Assembly: GCF_003217325.1 (NCBI RefSeq)
Contig: NZ_QJTI01000006.1
Span: 62,001-126,000 of the forward strand
Source: Rhodopseudomonas faecalis
Lineage (GTDB): Bacteria; Pseudomonadota; Alphaproteobacteria; Rhizobiales; Xanthobacteraceae
Length of the DNA stretch: 64,000 nucleotides
Direction of reading: 5' to 3'
Positions 45,687 to 54,959 of this stretch are shown here, in pieces. Position 1 is the first letter of the stretch; each line of letters starts with the position of its first letter. A program made the position numbers and the translations under genes. The notes under the pieces were generated by a model, which saw nothing but the letters and a program-made list of their open reading frames with translations, was not told where the DNA came from and made no database searches.

Positions 45687-47420
45687 ATGCCAGCTCATGT
45701 CGTTACGCCGCCCTCGCTCGGGCGCAGCTTTGTGCCGAACCTGTGGGACATTGTCGCCCTGGTGCTGATCGTCGGCGTGATGGCGCTGGTGGTCTATGGC
45801 GGCGAACAGATCAATGTGCCGCTGTCGGCGCTCGACAACCCTGCGGTGTCGCTCGATCCGTGGAATCTGCCGGAATATGCGCTGCGCACCACGCTGCGCA
45901 TGCTGACCGCGATCGCCTGTTCGCTGCTGTTCACGCTGGTCTATGCCACGGTGGCCGCCAAGAGCCGGCGCGCCGAGATGGTGCTGATCCCGCTGCTCGA
46001 CATTTTGCAGTCGGTGCCGATCCTCGGCTTTCTGACCTTCACCGTCGTGTTCTTCATGAGCCTGTTTCCGGGCCGTGTGCTCGGCGCCGAACTCGCTTGC
46101 GTGTTCGCGATCTTCACCAGCCAGGCCTGGAACATGACGTTCAGCATGTACCAGTCGATCCGCAACGTGCCCAAGGATCTGGAGGAAGCCTCGCGCAGCT
46201 TCCATCTCAGCGCCTGGCAGCGGTTCTGGCGGCTCGACGTGCCATTCGCGATGCCCGGGCTGATCTGGAACACGATGATGTCGATGTCCGGCGGCTGGTT
46301 TTTCGTGGTCGCCTCGGAAGCGATCACGGTTGGCAATTCCACGGTCACCCTGCCCGGCGTCGGCTCCTATGTCGCGCTCGCGATCCAGCAGCGCGATCTT
46401 GCCGCGATCGGCTACGCGCTGCTGACCATGCTGCTGGTGATCATCGCCTATGATCAGTTGTTGTTCCGGCCGATTGTGGCCTGGGCCAACAAATTCCGCT
46501 TCGAGCAGACCTCGTCGGGTAATGAGCCGACCTCCTGGGTGCTCGATCTGTTTCGCCGCACCCGCGCATTGCGCGCGCTGTCGGTGCCGTTCGATGCGGT
46601 GACCCATTCGATCTCGAACTGGCAATTCCGGATGCCGTGGCGTTGGCCGCGCGGCGTCGCGCCAAAATGGTTGTCGAGGCTGCTCGATGTGCTCTGGGTG
46701 CTCGGCATCGGCGTCGGCGCCTTCTATGTCGGCTGGCGTATCTATGGCCAGCTGTCAGAGACGCTGGCGTTCGCCGACGTGTTGAACGCGGTCGGGCTCG
46801 GTCTGATCACCCTCACCCGCGTTGTGGTGCTGATCGCGCTCGCCAGCCTGATCTGGGTGCCGATCGGGGTCTGGATCGGACTGCGCCCAAAACTGGCCGA
46901 GCGCGTGCAGCCGATCGCGCAGTTCTTGGCGGCGTTTCCGGCCAATCTGGCGTTTCCGATCTTCGTGGTCGGCATCGTGCAATACGGCCTCAACCCGGAC
47001 ATCTGGCTGAGCCCGCTGATGATCCTGGGCACGCAATGGTACATCCTGTTCAACGTCATTGCCGGCGCCAGCGCCTTCCCGAATGATCTGCGTGAGGCGG
47101 CCAGCAGCTTTCATCTGCGCGGCTGGCGCTGGTGGGTGAAAGTGGTGCTGCCCGGCATCTTCCCGTACTACATCACGGGCGCGATCACCGCGTCGGGCGG
47201 CTCCTGGAACGCCTCGATCGTCGCCGAGGTGGCGAGTTGGGGCCAGACCCAGCTGCAAGCCACCGGGCTTGGCGCTTACATCGCCGGCGCCACCGTGTCG
47301 GGTGATTTCCCGCGCGTGGTGCTCGGCATCACCGTGATGTGCGTGACGGTCACGCTGTTCAATCGGCTGTTCTGGCGGCCGCTCCACGCCTTTGGCGAAC
47401 GTCGCCTGCGGCTCGGCTGA
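45687..47420 (+). CDS. ABC transporter permease, tandem (double) BPD_transp_1 domains
   Basis: 577 aa with about ten to twelve membrane helices. Two permease halves each show the EAA-type loop: EEASRSFHLSAWQRFWRLDVP and EAASSFHLRGWRWWVKVVLPG. This belongs to the nitrate/sulfonate/taurine-type (NitT/TauT) permease group, but duplicated in one chain. It pairs with the ATPase 12 bases downstream. No periplasmic binding protein is in the cluster. Start ATG 45687 is chosen over a GTG 48 bases upstream, as the residues between have no helix or ribosome support. Confidence 0.9.
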   Translation: MPAHVVTPPSLGRSFVPNLWDIVALVLIVGVMALVVYGGEQINVPLSALDNPAVSLDPWNLPEYALRTTLRMLTAIACSLLFTLVYATVAAKSRRAEMVLIPLLDILQSVPILGFLTFTVVFFMSLFPGRVLGAELACVFAIFTSQAWNMTFSMYQSIRNVPKDLEEASRSFHLSAWQRFWRLDVPFAMPGLIWNTMMSMSGGWFFVVASEAITVGNSTVTLPGVGSYVALAIQQRDLAAIGYALLTMLLVIIAYDQLLFRPIVAWANKFRFEQTSSGNEPTSWVLDLFRRTRALRALSVPFDAVTHSISNWQFRMPWRWPRGVAPKWLSRLLDVLWVLGIGVGAFYVGWRIYGQLSETLAFADVLNAVGLGLITLTRVVVLIALASLIWVPIGVWIGLRPKLAERVQPIAQFLAAFPANLAFPIFVVGIVQYGLNPDIWLSPLMILGTQWYILFNVIAGASAFPNDLREAASSFHLRGWRWWVKVVLPGIFPYYITGAITASGGSWNASIVAEVASWGQTQLQATGLGAYIAGATVSGDFPRVVLGITVMCVTVTLFNRLFWRPLHAFGERRLRLG

Positions 47421-47431
47421 GGAGAAACGAG

Positions 47432-48742
47432 ATGGTCGAGGATCGCATGACCGCCGATCTCATTGAGCTACGAAACGTCTCGCGGCTGTTTCCCAAGGGT
47501 AGCGGCGAAGACCTGGTGGTGCTGGAAGACGTCGATCTGACGCTGCGCGCCGGCGAAATCGTCGGCCTGCTCGGCCGCTCGGGCTCGGGCAAGTCAACGC
47601 TGCTGCGTATCATCGCCGGCTTGATTTCGCCGTCGGGCGGCTCGGCGCGCTGCCGCGGCCAGGACATCAACGGCCCGCCGGATGGCGTGTCCATGGTGTT
47701 TCAGTCCTTCGCGCTGTTCCCCTGGCTGACCGTGCTGCAAAACGTCGAACTCGGCCTGGAAGCGCTCGGCATCGATCGCGCCGAACGGCGTTCGCGCGCG
47801 CTGGCCGCGATCGACCTGATCGGTCTCGACGGCTATGAATCCGCCTATCCCAAGGAGCTATCGGGCGGCATGCGGCAGCGCGTCGGCTTTGCCCGCGCGC
47901 TGGTGGTTCATCCCGATCTGCTGCTGATGGACGAGCCGTTTTCGGCGCTCGACGTGCTCACCGCCGAAACGCTGCGTACCGACCTGATCGAGCTGTGGGT
48001 CGAAGGTCGGCTGCCGATCAAATCGGTGCTGATGGTGACCCACAACATCGAAGAAGCGGTGCTGATGTGCGACCGCATCCTGGTGTTTTCATCCAATCCT
48101 GGCCGGGTCGCCGCCGAGATCAAGGTCGAGCTGCCGCATCCGCGCAATCGTCTCGACCCGTCGTTCCGGCAGCTGGTCGACAGCATCTATGCGCGCATGA
48201 CGCAGCGCCCCGAGCCGCGTGCCGCGACGATTGAGGGCCTGCCCGGCACCGGCGTCGGCCTGGTGCTGAATCACATCTCCTCCAACCTGATGGCCGGTCT
48301 GATGGAGACGCTGGCGCGCGAGCCCTATAACGGCCGCGCCGACCTGCCGGTGCTGGCCGAGACCTTGCAGCTCGAAGCCGACGAATTGTTCGTGCTCGCC
48401 GAAACGCTGCAACTGCTGCGCTTTGCGCAAGTCAGCGAGGGCGACATCGTGCTGGCCGAACCGGGCCGGCGCTTTGCCGAACTCGATACCGACGCCCGTA
48501 AAAAGCTGTTTGCCGAACATCTGATCACCTATGTGCCGGTGATCGGCCTGATCCGGCGCGTGCTCGACGAGCGGCCCTCGCACACCGCCCCGGCCGCCCG
48601 GTTCCGCAACGAGCTCGAAGACTATATGTCGGAGGACTATGCCGACGAGACCTTGAAGACCATCGTGTCGTGGGGCCGCTACGCCGAGCTGTTCGCCTAT
48701 GACGAACAGTCCGAGCTGTTCAGCCTGGAAAACCCGCACTGA
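47432..48742 (+). CDS. ABC transporter ATP-binding protein with C-terminal AAA-associated domain
   Basis: 436 aa. NitT/TauT-type ATPase: Walker A GRSGSGKST, signature LSGGMRQRV, Walker B LLLMDEPFSALD and switch His in MVTHNIEEA (residues 1-260). Residues about 270-425 form the ABC-transporter AAA-associated domain (PF09821-like: VGLVLNHISSNLMAG, LFAEHLITYVPVIGLIRRVL). This extension is thought to regulate the transporter. GGAG precedes ATG 47432 closely. It drives the permease at 45687; the substrate is unknown. Confidence 0.92.
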   Translation: MVEDRMTADLIELRNVSRLFPKGSGEDLVVLEDVDLTLRAGEIVGLLGRSGSGKSTLLRIIAGLISPSGGSARCRGQDINGPPDGVSMVFQSFALFPWLTVLQNVELGLEALGIDRAERRSRALAAIDLIGLDGYESAYPKELSGGMRQRVGFARALVVHPDLLLMDEPFSALDVLTAETLRTDLIELWVEGRLPIKSVLMVTHNIEEAVLMCDRILVFSSNPGRVAAEIKVELPHPRNRLDPSFRQLVDSIYARMTQRPEPRAATIEGLPGTGVGLVLNHISSNLMAGLMETLAREPYNGRADLPVLAETLQLEADELFVLAETLQLLRFAQVSEGDIVLAEPGRRFAELDTDARKKLFAEHLITYVPVIGLIRRVLDERPSHTAPAARFRNELEDYMSEDYADETLKTIVSWGRYAELFAYDEQSELFSLENPH

Positions 48743-48844
48743 CCGGCCAAACCGGCGCCGCTCGACCGGCGCCCGGCGCTCCGCTATCGTGGCCGCAACG
48801 GCGCAGCACGCATCTTGCGCCGGCGTTCAGGGGGAGGACGGCCG

Positions 48845-49333
48845 ATGCAGCGGATCACCATGACGCTCGACGGTGAATTGATGGACGAGCTCGATCGCTT
48901 CATCGCGGCGCGCGGCTATCAGAACCGTTCGGAAGCGATGCGCGATCTGGTGCGCGCCGGCCTGCAGCGCGAGCGCGAGGACGCCAGCGCCGCACCCGCC
49001 GCCGAGGCGCCGACCTGCATGGCGGCGCTGGTCTATGTCTACGATCATCACATCCGCGAGCTGTCGAAACGCCTCGCCCATACCCACCACGATCATCATG
49101 ATCTGTCGGTCGCAACGCTGCATGTTCATCTCGACCATGACAGCTGCATGGAAGTGGCGGTGCTGCGCGGCGACACGGCTGCGGTCCGCCACCTCTCCGA
49201 GCATGTGATCGCCGAGCGCGGGGTGCGCCATGGCCGGCTGGTGACCATTCCGGTCGATCTGCGCAGCGAGCAACACGCCCATGGCGAGCACAGCCATCAC
49301 CATCAGCACGCTTACGTCAAAGAGGCCGGCTAA
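48845..49333 (+). CDS. nikR: NikR nickel-responsive ribbon-helix-helix regulator
   Basis: 162 aa from ATG 48845 (GGGGAGG upstream). Residues 1-45 are the RHH DNA-binding arm (MQRITMTLDGELMDELDRFI), and 55-140 the ACT-like metal domain. All four high-affinity Ni ligands are visible in E. coli spacing: H82, H93, H95 and C101. The C-terminus carries a His-rich tail (about 145-155: HAHGEHSHHHQHA) missing in E. coli NikR. It is the third gene after an ABC transporter pair and convergent with tonB. Known NikR targets are nickel uptake genes; here the neighbours suggest it could also control TonB-dependent uptake, as in some other bacteria. Confidence 0.94.
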   Translation: MQRITMTLDGELMDELDRFIAARGYQNRSEAMRDLVRAGLQREREDASAAPAAEAPTCMAALVYVYDHHIRELSKRLAHTHHDHHDLSVATLHVHLDHDSCMEVAVLRGDTAAVRHLSEHVIAERGVRHGRLVTIPVDLRSEQHAHGEHSHHHQHAYVKEAG

Positions 49334-49345
49334 ACGCCGGTTCCG

Positions 49346-50194
49346 TCACCGCACCGAAAAACGCACCGGCACCGAAAAGCTCATCTGGGCATGCGGCACG
49401 TCATCGGGGAATGACGGCAGCGGCTGGGCGCGCTGGATCATCGCCATGGTCTCGGCATCGAGCGCGCCATAGCCGGATGACGACGCCAGCCTGCTGCTCA
49501 GCACCCGGCCGTTGCGCGCCACCACAAAACTCAGCATGGCCGTGCCCTGCTCGCCCGCCGCCCGCGACGCCGCCGGATATTGCTTGAAGCGCTGCAGATG
49601 CGCGGCCAGCAGCGCCCGATAGGACGGCAGCGACAGCGCCGCCTGGGCGCCGGCGACCGAGCCGGTCAGCGTTGGTGCGCTGCGCTCGGCGCGCGGCGCG
49701 GCGCTGGTGCGCGGCGCCGGCGGCTGCTCGGACTGGTGCAGCTTGGCTTCGCGCTGCCGCTTGACCGGCTTCTGACGCGCCACCTGCTGCTTGCGCTGCT
49801 CTGCGGGCTTCTCCGCAGGCTCAATCTTGTCGGCCGCCGGCAGCGTCACCACCGGCGCCGGCTGAGGCGGCGTCGGCGCTATTGCGGCCGCCGCGGCGGT
49901 GTCCGGCTCAGGCTCGGGCGGCGGTGCCGATTCCGCAGCCTGCTGCATCTCGGGTCCCGGCGCCAGATCGAGCGGCGTGGTTTGCGGCGACGCGGACGCT
50001 GGCGCCAGATCGATCAGGATCGCGGCGGTCGGCGATCCGGGCGGCGGGCTCGGCACCTGCAGCGCCAGCGCGGCGGCAACGGCCCCGGCGTGCAGGCCGA
50101 CGATCACCGCGGCCGACAACACCCAGCGCGAGGTCGCGCCGCGCTCACCCAACACATGCAGTGCCAGACAATTGCCGCCGATGGTGTTGCTCAT
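49346..50194 (-). CDS. tonB: TonB energy-transducer protein
   Basis: 282 aa. N-terminal membrane anchor (about 23-47), a Pro/Ala/Glu/Gln-rich periplasmic spacer including a Lys/Arg/Gln segment (EKPAEQRKQQVARQKPVKRQ), and a C-terminal TonB domain (about 195-282: YRALLAAHLQRFKQYPAAS, GTAMLSFVVARNGRV). It links ExbB/ExbD to TonB-dependent receptors. Its start overlaps the exbD stop by ATGA, so the two are translationally coupled. Last gene of the long minus-strand haem cluster. Confidence 0.93.
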   Translation of the reverse strand: MSNTIGGNCLALHVLGERGATSRWVLSAAVIVGLHAGAVAAALALQVPSPPPGSPTAAILIDLAPASASPQTTPLDLAPGPEMQQAAESAPPPEPEPDTAAAAAIAPTPPQPAPVVTLPAADKIEPAEKPAEQRKQQVARQKPVKRQREAKLHQSEQPPAPRTSAAPRAERSAPTLTGSVAGAQAALSLPSYRALLAAHLQRFKQYPAASRAAGEQGTAMLSFVVARNGRVLSSRLASSSGYGALDAETMAMIQRAQPLPSFPDDVPHAQMSFSVPVRFSVR

Positions 50195-50625
50195 GGCATC
50201 GCTCCACTACCTTCCAGCCCGACCAACGCCACCTTGAGATAGCCGGCGTCGCGCAGCAGGTTCATTGCCGCCATCAGCTCGCCATAGCTGACGGCCTTGT
50301 CGGCGCGCAGAAACAGCCGCTCGTCCTTGTTGCCCTTGGTGGCGCCATCGAGCGCACCAGCCAAACCCTCGCGCGCCACGATCTGTTCGCCGACCGCGAG
50401 CGACAGATCCGATCGCAGCGACACAAACACCGGCTGCTCCGGCCGCGGCTGCGGCTGCGCGGTGCTCGACGGCAGATCAACGCCGAGATCGACGGTGGCG
50501 AGCGGCGCGGCCACCATGAAGATGATCAGCAGCACCAGCATCACGTCGATGAACGGCGTGACGTTGATCTCATGCGCCTCAACCAGATCATCATCGCCGC
50601 CGCGGCGCCTCACCCATCCGGCCAT
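50191..50625 (-). CDS. exbD: ExbD biopolymer transport protein
   Basis: 144 aa. One membrane helix with the conserved proton-carrying Asp in INVTPFIDVMLVLLIIFMV, followed by a periplasmic domain. With ExbB and TonB it uses the proton gradient to energise outer-membrane haem receptors. exbB ends 4 bases upstream. Confidence 0.95.
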   Translation of the reverse strand: MAGWVRRRGGDDDLVEAHEINVTPFIDVMLVLLIIFMVAAPLATVDLGVDLPSSTAQPQPRPEQPVFVSLRSDLSLAVGEQIVAREGLAGALDGATKGNKDERLFLRADKAVSYGELMAAMNLLRDAGYLKVALVGLEGSGAMP

Positions 50626-50628
50626 GGC

Positions 50629-51435
50629 CTACCTCACCGCCCGCACCGAGCGCGTGGTCGCGCGCGTGCCTTCACGGCCAAGCATCAGCACAATCTGGGC
50701 AGCGGCATCGCCGAGCAGCGCGCGATAACCGGAAATCCGCCAGGCAAGATGGTTGTAGATCACCACCGCCGGAATCGCGGCAACGAGCCCGAGCGCGGTC
50801 GCCAGCAACGCTTCGGCGATGCCGGGCGCGACCACGGCCAGATTGGTGGTGTGCGCTTCGGAAATGCCGATGAAGGCATTCATGATGCCCCACACCGTTC
50901 CGAACAGGCCGACGAACGGCGCGGTGGCGCCGATCGTCGCCAACAGCCCGGTGCCGATGCCGATGCGCCGCGCCGCCGCGGCTTCGACCCGCTCCAGCCG
51001 CAGCAGCACCCGTTCCTTGAACTCGGCGCTCTGCACCACGCCCGACGACAGCCGGGCTTCGCGCCCGACCGTCCGGATCATCTCGGCAACCGCGTCGCTC
51101 GCCTCGCCGCAATCCGTTTCGGCCTGTTCGAGGCTGCTGTCGCTTTCCAGTGAACGCAGCCGGCCGCGCGCCAAGGCCAGCTCGCGGTGCAGCTCGATCG
51201 ATTTGGCCAGCCACACCGTCCATGCCGCCAGCGAAGCTGCCGCCAGTCCGACCATCACCACTTTCACCACCACATCGGCATTTTGGAACATGCCCCATGG
51301 CGACAAATCGCGCGGCAGCGACGCCGCATCCGGCGCCGCCGCTGCCGATGTCGCGGTAAGGCCGAGCAGCACGATCACCGCGCTGGTCATTGCTAGCTGT
51401 CGCCGCGCAGCGATCAGCTGATTGCGCCCCGTCAT
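50629..51435 (-). CDS. exbB: ExbB biopolymer transport protein (MotA/TolQ/ExbB channel)
   Basis: 268 aa from ATG 51435. Hydrophobic N-terminal signal-like helix (about 10-33), then three membrane helices of the MotA_ExbB domain with LLATIGATAPFVGLFGTVWG and the C-terminal VAAIPAVVIYNHL. The extra N-terminal helix matches ExbB rather than TolQ. A 68-residue longer frame upstream has no translation signals and overlaps hutX. Confidence 0.94.
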   Translation of the reverse strand: MTGRNQLIAARRQLAMTSAVIVLLGLTATSAAAAPDAASLPRDLSPWGMFQNADVVVKVVMVGLAAASLAAWTVWLAKSIELHRELALARGRLRSLESDSSLEQAETDCGEASDAVAEMIRTVGREARLSSGVVQSAEFKERVLLRLERVEAAAARRIGIGTGLLATIGATAPFVGLFGTVWGIMNAFIGISEAHTTNLAVVAPGIAEALLATALGLVAAIPAVVIYNHLAWRISGYRALLGDAAAQIVLMLGREGTRATTRSVRAVR

Positions 51436-51457
51436 CTCCGGCACATCCTTATCGTCG

Positions 51458-51976
51458 CTACGCCGCTTGCTTGGCTTCCAGGCTGGCCGCCAGCGCTCTG
51501 AACTGCGCGAGCTGGTCGGCGCGCAGCTCCTTGGCTTCGTCGCGGCCGACAAACACCTTGAACATGATGCCGCCGTGCTGATTGAGGAACGCGATGAACG
51601 CGGTGGCCTTGCCCATGAACGGCCGCTCCACAAAGGCAATCGCCGCGCAATTGTCGTGACGGAGGTGACCGTGCAGTCCCTTGGGCTGCATCAGATTGAA
51701 GTAACCGCGCGACAGCTCGCCAGGCGGCACGCTGCCGGTGAATTCAAAGATCGCGTCGTCAGTGTGCACGATCAGAGTCACCTCGCCCCAGCCGGAGATT
51801 TCCTCCATCACCGTGGCAAAGGCTTCGCCGAGTGCGAACTTCACCATGCCGGCCGGCAGCGCTTCCAGCACCGCCCGCGGTGCAATCTGGCGTTCCTTGG
51901 CCACCTCCTCGATCACCGCGCCAGGGCGCTGCGCCAGATAGGTTTTGAGATCAGCCAGCGTCGTTTCGGTGGTCAT
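51458..51976 (-). CDS. hutX: HutX/ChuX-type cytosolic haem carrier
   Basis: 172 aa from ATG 51976 with AGGGAG nine bases upstream. HutX/ChuX family: VMEEISGWGEVTLIVHTDDA, IFEFTGSVPPGELSRGYFN, GHLRHDNCAAIAFVERPFMGKATAFIAFLN. In Vibrio and E. coli these proteins bind haem and pass it to a partner enzyme (HutZ, or after HutW/ChuW). It sits between the haem oxygenase-like gene and exbB in the minus-strand haem operon. Confidence 0.93.
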   Translation of the reverse strand: MTTETTLADLKTYLAQRPGAVIEEVAKERQIAPRAVLEALPAGMVKFALGEAFATVMEEISGWGEVTLIVHTDDAIFEFTGSVPPGELSRGYFNLMQPKGLHGHLRHDNCAAIAFVERPFMGKATAFIAFLNQHGGIMFKVFVGRDEAKELRADQLAQFRALAASLEAKQAA

Positions 51977-51999
51977 CGTTATTTCTCCCTGCATTATGG

Positions 52000-52335
52000 T
52001 CAGGCCGCAGCGTCGGCTTTGGACTCGGAACGGATCACCTCAAAGCCCTCAAAGCGCGGATGGCCGAGATAGAGGCTCTCGCCACTGTCATTGCCGGCGC
52101 GGGCATGGGACCGGCGGAATTGTTCAGAGCTGGTCCAGGCTTCAAACGACGCCTTGTCGGCCCAGCTGGTGTGAGTGGCATACAGCGTGTGATCGTCGAG
52201 CGTTGGCCCCTTGAGCAGCCGGAATTCGATGAACCCTGCCATGTCGTTCAAATACGACTCGCGCGTCCGCCAGATCGCCTCGAAAGTCGGCTCCGCGCCG
52301 ATCCGCACCTGAAATCGGTTCATGGCAATGTACAT
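52000..52335 (-). CDS. IsdG/HmuQ-type haem oxygenase (ABM domain)
   Basis: 111 aa from ATG 52335 (GGAGG four bases upstream; a GTG one codon earlier has none). Antibiotic-biosynthesis monooxygenase fold. The catalytic triad of IsdG-family enzymes is present at the expected spacing: N6 (MNRF), W67 (FEAWTSS) and H77 (RRSHARAG). In rhizobia the related HmuQ/HmuD proteins open haem with O2 and release iron. It lies 23 bases from hutX, downstream of the haem receptor. Confidence 0.9.
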   Translation of the reverse strand: MYIAMNRFQVRIGAEPTFEAIWRTRESYLNDMAGFIEFRLLKGPTLDDHTLYATHTSWADKASFEAWTSSEQFRRSHARAGNDSGESLYLGHPRFEGFEVIRSESKADAAA

Positions 52336-52419
52336 CACGCCTCCTTGCTTGCTGCTTGCTATTATCCGCTGGCTATGCAGCGCCGCCGCCGGTGATCGGC
52401 GGCGGCACTCCGTATTTGA

Positions 52420-54744
52420 TCAGGCGCCCCCAAAATGCACTCTCAGGCCGCCCTTGTAGACAATGCCGGGACCGGGGCTGCTGAACAGCACGTCGTTCTG
52501 GGTCGAACCATCAACTGACGACCCCGGGATCGCATAAGGCCGGTAATACGCGTTCAGCAGGTTATCGATCGAGAAGTTGAGCGTGATATCGGCGGTCGGC
52601 CGATAGGCCACGTTGAGATTGACGAGGTCATAGGCGGTCGACGGCAGATAGCCCGGAATGGTCGGTGTAGCCGCGTACGACGCCCATTGCGCGGCGATCG
52701 TCAGTTGCCGGTCGAGCAGCCGCACGCCGCCGCCGGTGACGATCTTGCGCGGCTGCACGGTGGCGAGCGCGACGCCGGTTTCGACATTGTTGCCTTGCTG
52801 CCAGGTGCCGGTCACGCCGACAAACCACATGCCGGCATCATAGGCGGTCTCGAACTCGACGCCTTCGATCCGCACCTGGGGGATGTTCTGGTACTGATAG
52901 AACTTGCTGTACATGCCGAACATGGTGGCCTGCGGTGCCGAGCCCACCATCTCGATATAGTCGTCGACGTCGTTGCGGAACACGTTGATCTTGCCGCGCA
53001 ACGTGTCGCCTGCGGCGAAGACGTCGTTGTATTTCAGGTTGACGCCCGCTTCCTTGTTCTTGCCGACTTCCGGACGCAGGCCCGGATTGGGCAACAGGCA
53101 GAACAGCGCCGCGCGGCCATCCGGGCAGATGAAGATCGGCGGACCGCCGCCGGTCGAGTGGCTGCCGGTCACCAGCGTTTCGGTGATCGACGGCGCGCGA
53201 TAGCCTTCGGCATAGCTGACATAGGGCGTGACGCCGGCGAGCGGCGTGACGCCGATCGTGATCTTCGGCGACAGCCGGCTGCCGCTGGCGCTGGTGGTCA
53301 GCGATGACAGCTCATAATGGTCGTAGCGCGCCGCGCCGATCACTTCGAGCCAGTTGGCGTAATTGTTCTTGAGCTGCACAAAGCCGCCGGACACGGTGCG
53401 TTCGCCGCTCGGCGTGGTGACGTTGGAGTTGCCGCGCGAATCCGTGGTCTTGACGCTGTCGTTGAAGGCATCGACGCCATAGGTGACCGCGGTGCGCCAA
53501 TCGCCGAACTGGAAGCGGCTGGTGTTGTTGGCATCAATGCCGATGGTGTCGAGCAGATAGCTGCGCTTGTCGCCGATACAGCCGGAAATGTTGTTGCCGT
53601 AATTGCCGGGGCCGCAATAGGACGAGCCGCTGGTGGAATAATGATAGGTCTTGGTCTGGTCGTTGTCGGTGCGATTGCCGTACAGATTGACGTTCCAATC
53701 GAACCAGGTGTCGTCGGGCTTGGCGTAGCGCCAGGAGATCGTGCCGGTCGAATTGCGGACATTCGAGGCATAGACCGACGAGCCCTGATACAGCGCGCGC
53801 TGCGCCGCGGTCAGCACCGGGCCGCGGTTGAACTGGCCCATGTTGTAATCATAGTCCTGATAGAGGCCGCCGAATTTGATCTCGTGGCCGTCGGCCGGGC
53901 GCACCGTGAACTTCATCAGGCCCGCGGCAATGTCGTTGCCGGTGTTGCCGATCTCGGTGCCGGCACCATCCTTGTAGTTGCCCTGGGTGCGATAGACCGC
54001 GCCGCCGAACACATCGACGGTGGGATCGACGCGCACGCCGCCGAAGATCGACCCGAGCCCGCGCGCGTTGTTGGAGCCGTAAGAACCGGCCATATCGACG
54101 CCCCAGCGCTCGCCGGGACGCACCACGTCATTGATGTCCTTGGTGCGGAGCGACACCACGCCGCCGATCGCGCCAGAGCCAAAGATGTTGGCGCTCGGGC
54201 CGCGCACCACATCGACGCCGCCGATCAGTTCCGGATCGAGGAAGAACGAACCCTGGGCATGATGGCCGGAGCGCTGATAGTTCTGGCGCGCGCCATCGAC
54301 CACCACGGCGACCCGGCCGAAATCCTGCAAACCGCGGATGTTGATCGAGCTGGAGGCATCATCGCCGCGATCCTGGAACGACACGCCGGGCATGGCGGTG
54401 AACACGTCCTGCAGGCGCTTGGGCTGAATGCCCTGGATCTGTTCCAGGGTGACGACGCTGACCGGCGCCAGCGCGTCGATCGCCTTCTCTTCGCTCTTGC
54501 TGGCGACGATGGTGATGGCATCGAGCGATTGCTGGCTCGGCTGGCCGACCTGCGCATACGCGCGCTCGAACCGGCTGTGCGCGGCGGCCTGTTGCGGCTG
54601 CGCTTCGGCCGGCCTCAGTTGCTTCTGCTTCTTGGACGGCTGCGACGGCGTGGCCGCACTCTGCGCATGGCTTTGCGCTGCCGTGAGCGCAATCACCGAA
54701 ACGGAAAGGACCAGCGCTCGCGCGCCATTGTTCAACACCAGCAT
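52420..54744 (-). CDS. hmuR: TonB-dependent haem/haemoprotein receptor
   Basis: 774 aa from ATG 54744 (GGGG six bases upstream; a GTG 14 codons earlier is poorly placed). Signal peptide (about 1-28, SHAQ), a Gln/Pro-rich linker, TonB box-like ITIVASKSEEK, plug domain (about 90-230, INIRGLQDFGRVAVVVDGARQNYQ), and a 22-strand barrel. Haem-receptor features: YRAP (variant of FRAP) and NPGLRPE (variant of NPNL), with a His between them in GSHSTGGG, and a Cys pair in the loop. C-terminus ends near VHFGGA. It transports haem across the outer membrane using TonB. Confidence 0.92.
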   Translation of the reverse strand: MLVLNNGARALVLSVSVIALTAAQSHAQSAATPSQPSKKQKQLRPAEAQPQQAAAHSRFERAYAQVGQPSQQSLDAITIVASKSEEKAIDALAPVSVVTLEQIQGIQPKRLQDVFTAMPGVSFQDRGDDASSSINIRGLQDFGRVAVVVDGARQNYQRSGHHAQGSFFLDPELIGGVDVVRGPSANIFGSGAIGGVVSLRTKDINDVVRPGERWGVDMAGSYGSNNARGLGSIFGGVRVDPTVDVFGGAVYRTQGNYKDGAGTEIGNTGNDIAAGLMKFTVRPADGHEIKFGGLYQDYDYNMGQFNRGPVLTAAQRALYQGSSVYASNVRNSTGTISWRYAKPDDTWFDWNVNLYGNRTDNDQTKTYHYSTSGSSYCGPGNYGNNISGCIGDKRSYLLDTIGIDANNTSRFQFGDWRTAVTYGVDAFNDSVKTTDSRGNSNVTTPSGERTVSGGFVQLKNNYANWLEVIGAARYDHYELSSLTTSASGSRLSPKITIGVTPLAGVTPYVSYAEGYRAPSITETLVTGSHSTGGGPPIFICPDGRAALFCLLPNPGLRPEVGKNKEAGVNLKYNDVFAAGDTLRGKINVFRNDVDDYIEMVGSAPQATMFGMYSKFYQYQNIPQVRIEGVEFETAYDAGMWFVGVTGTWQQGNNVETGVALATVQPRKIVTGGGVRLLDRQLTIAAQWASYAATPTIPGYLPSTAYDLVNLNVAYRPTADITLNFSIDNLLNAYYRPYAIPGSSVDGSTQNDVLFSSPGPGIVYKGGLRVHFGGA

Positions 54745-54959
54745 GACAGCCCCGGTTGTTCTGAGTTTTGAGGCTGGCGGGCTCACCTCCTGCGAGGCAG
54801 CTGGCTGGCAGTTTGCGATCAGCGATTGCCAATCGTTCGCATTTTGCTAACCAATCGCGCCGGCACCGTCAATCGCAGTTCGCGTGAGATTAAAGCGATT
54901 ATAGATGCCGGCTGCGGGTTGCTGCGCGGCACGCTGGCGCCGCACAGCCGATGATCGTC
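54745..54959 (-). other. Short gap between the receptor and reductase genes
   Basis: 215 bases without a gene. No terminator-type hairpin is visible, so transcription from the hutW side could continue into the receptor gene, though a separate promoter is possible. Confidence 0.35.

Noticed and set aside
53317-54771. Plus-strand open frame opposite the haem receptor
   Set aside because: It is antisense to a clear TonB-dependent receptor, with no domain and no start signals.
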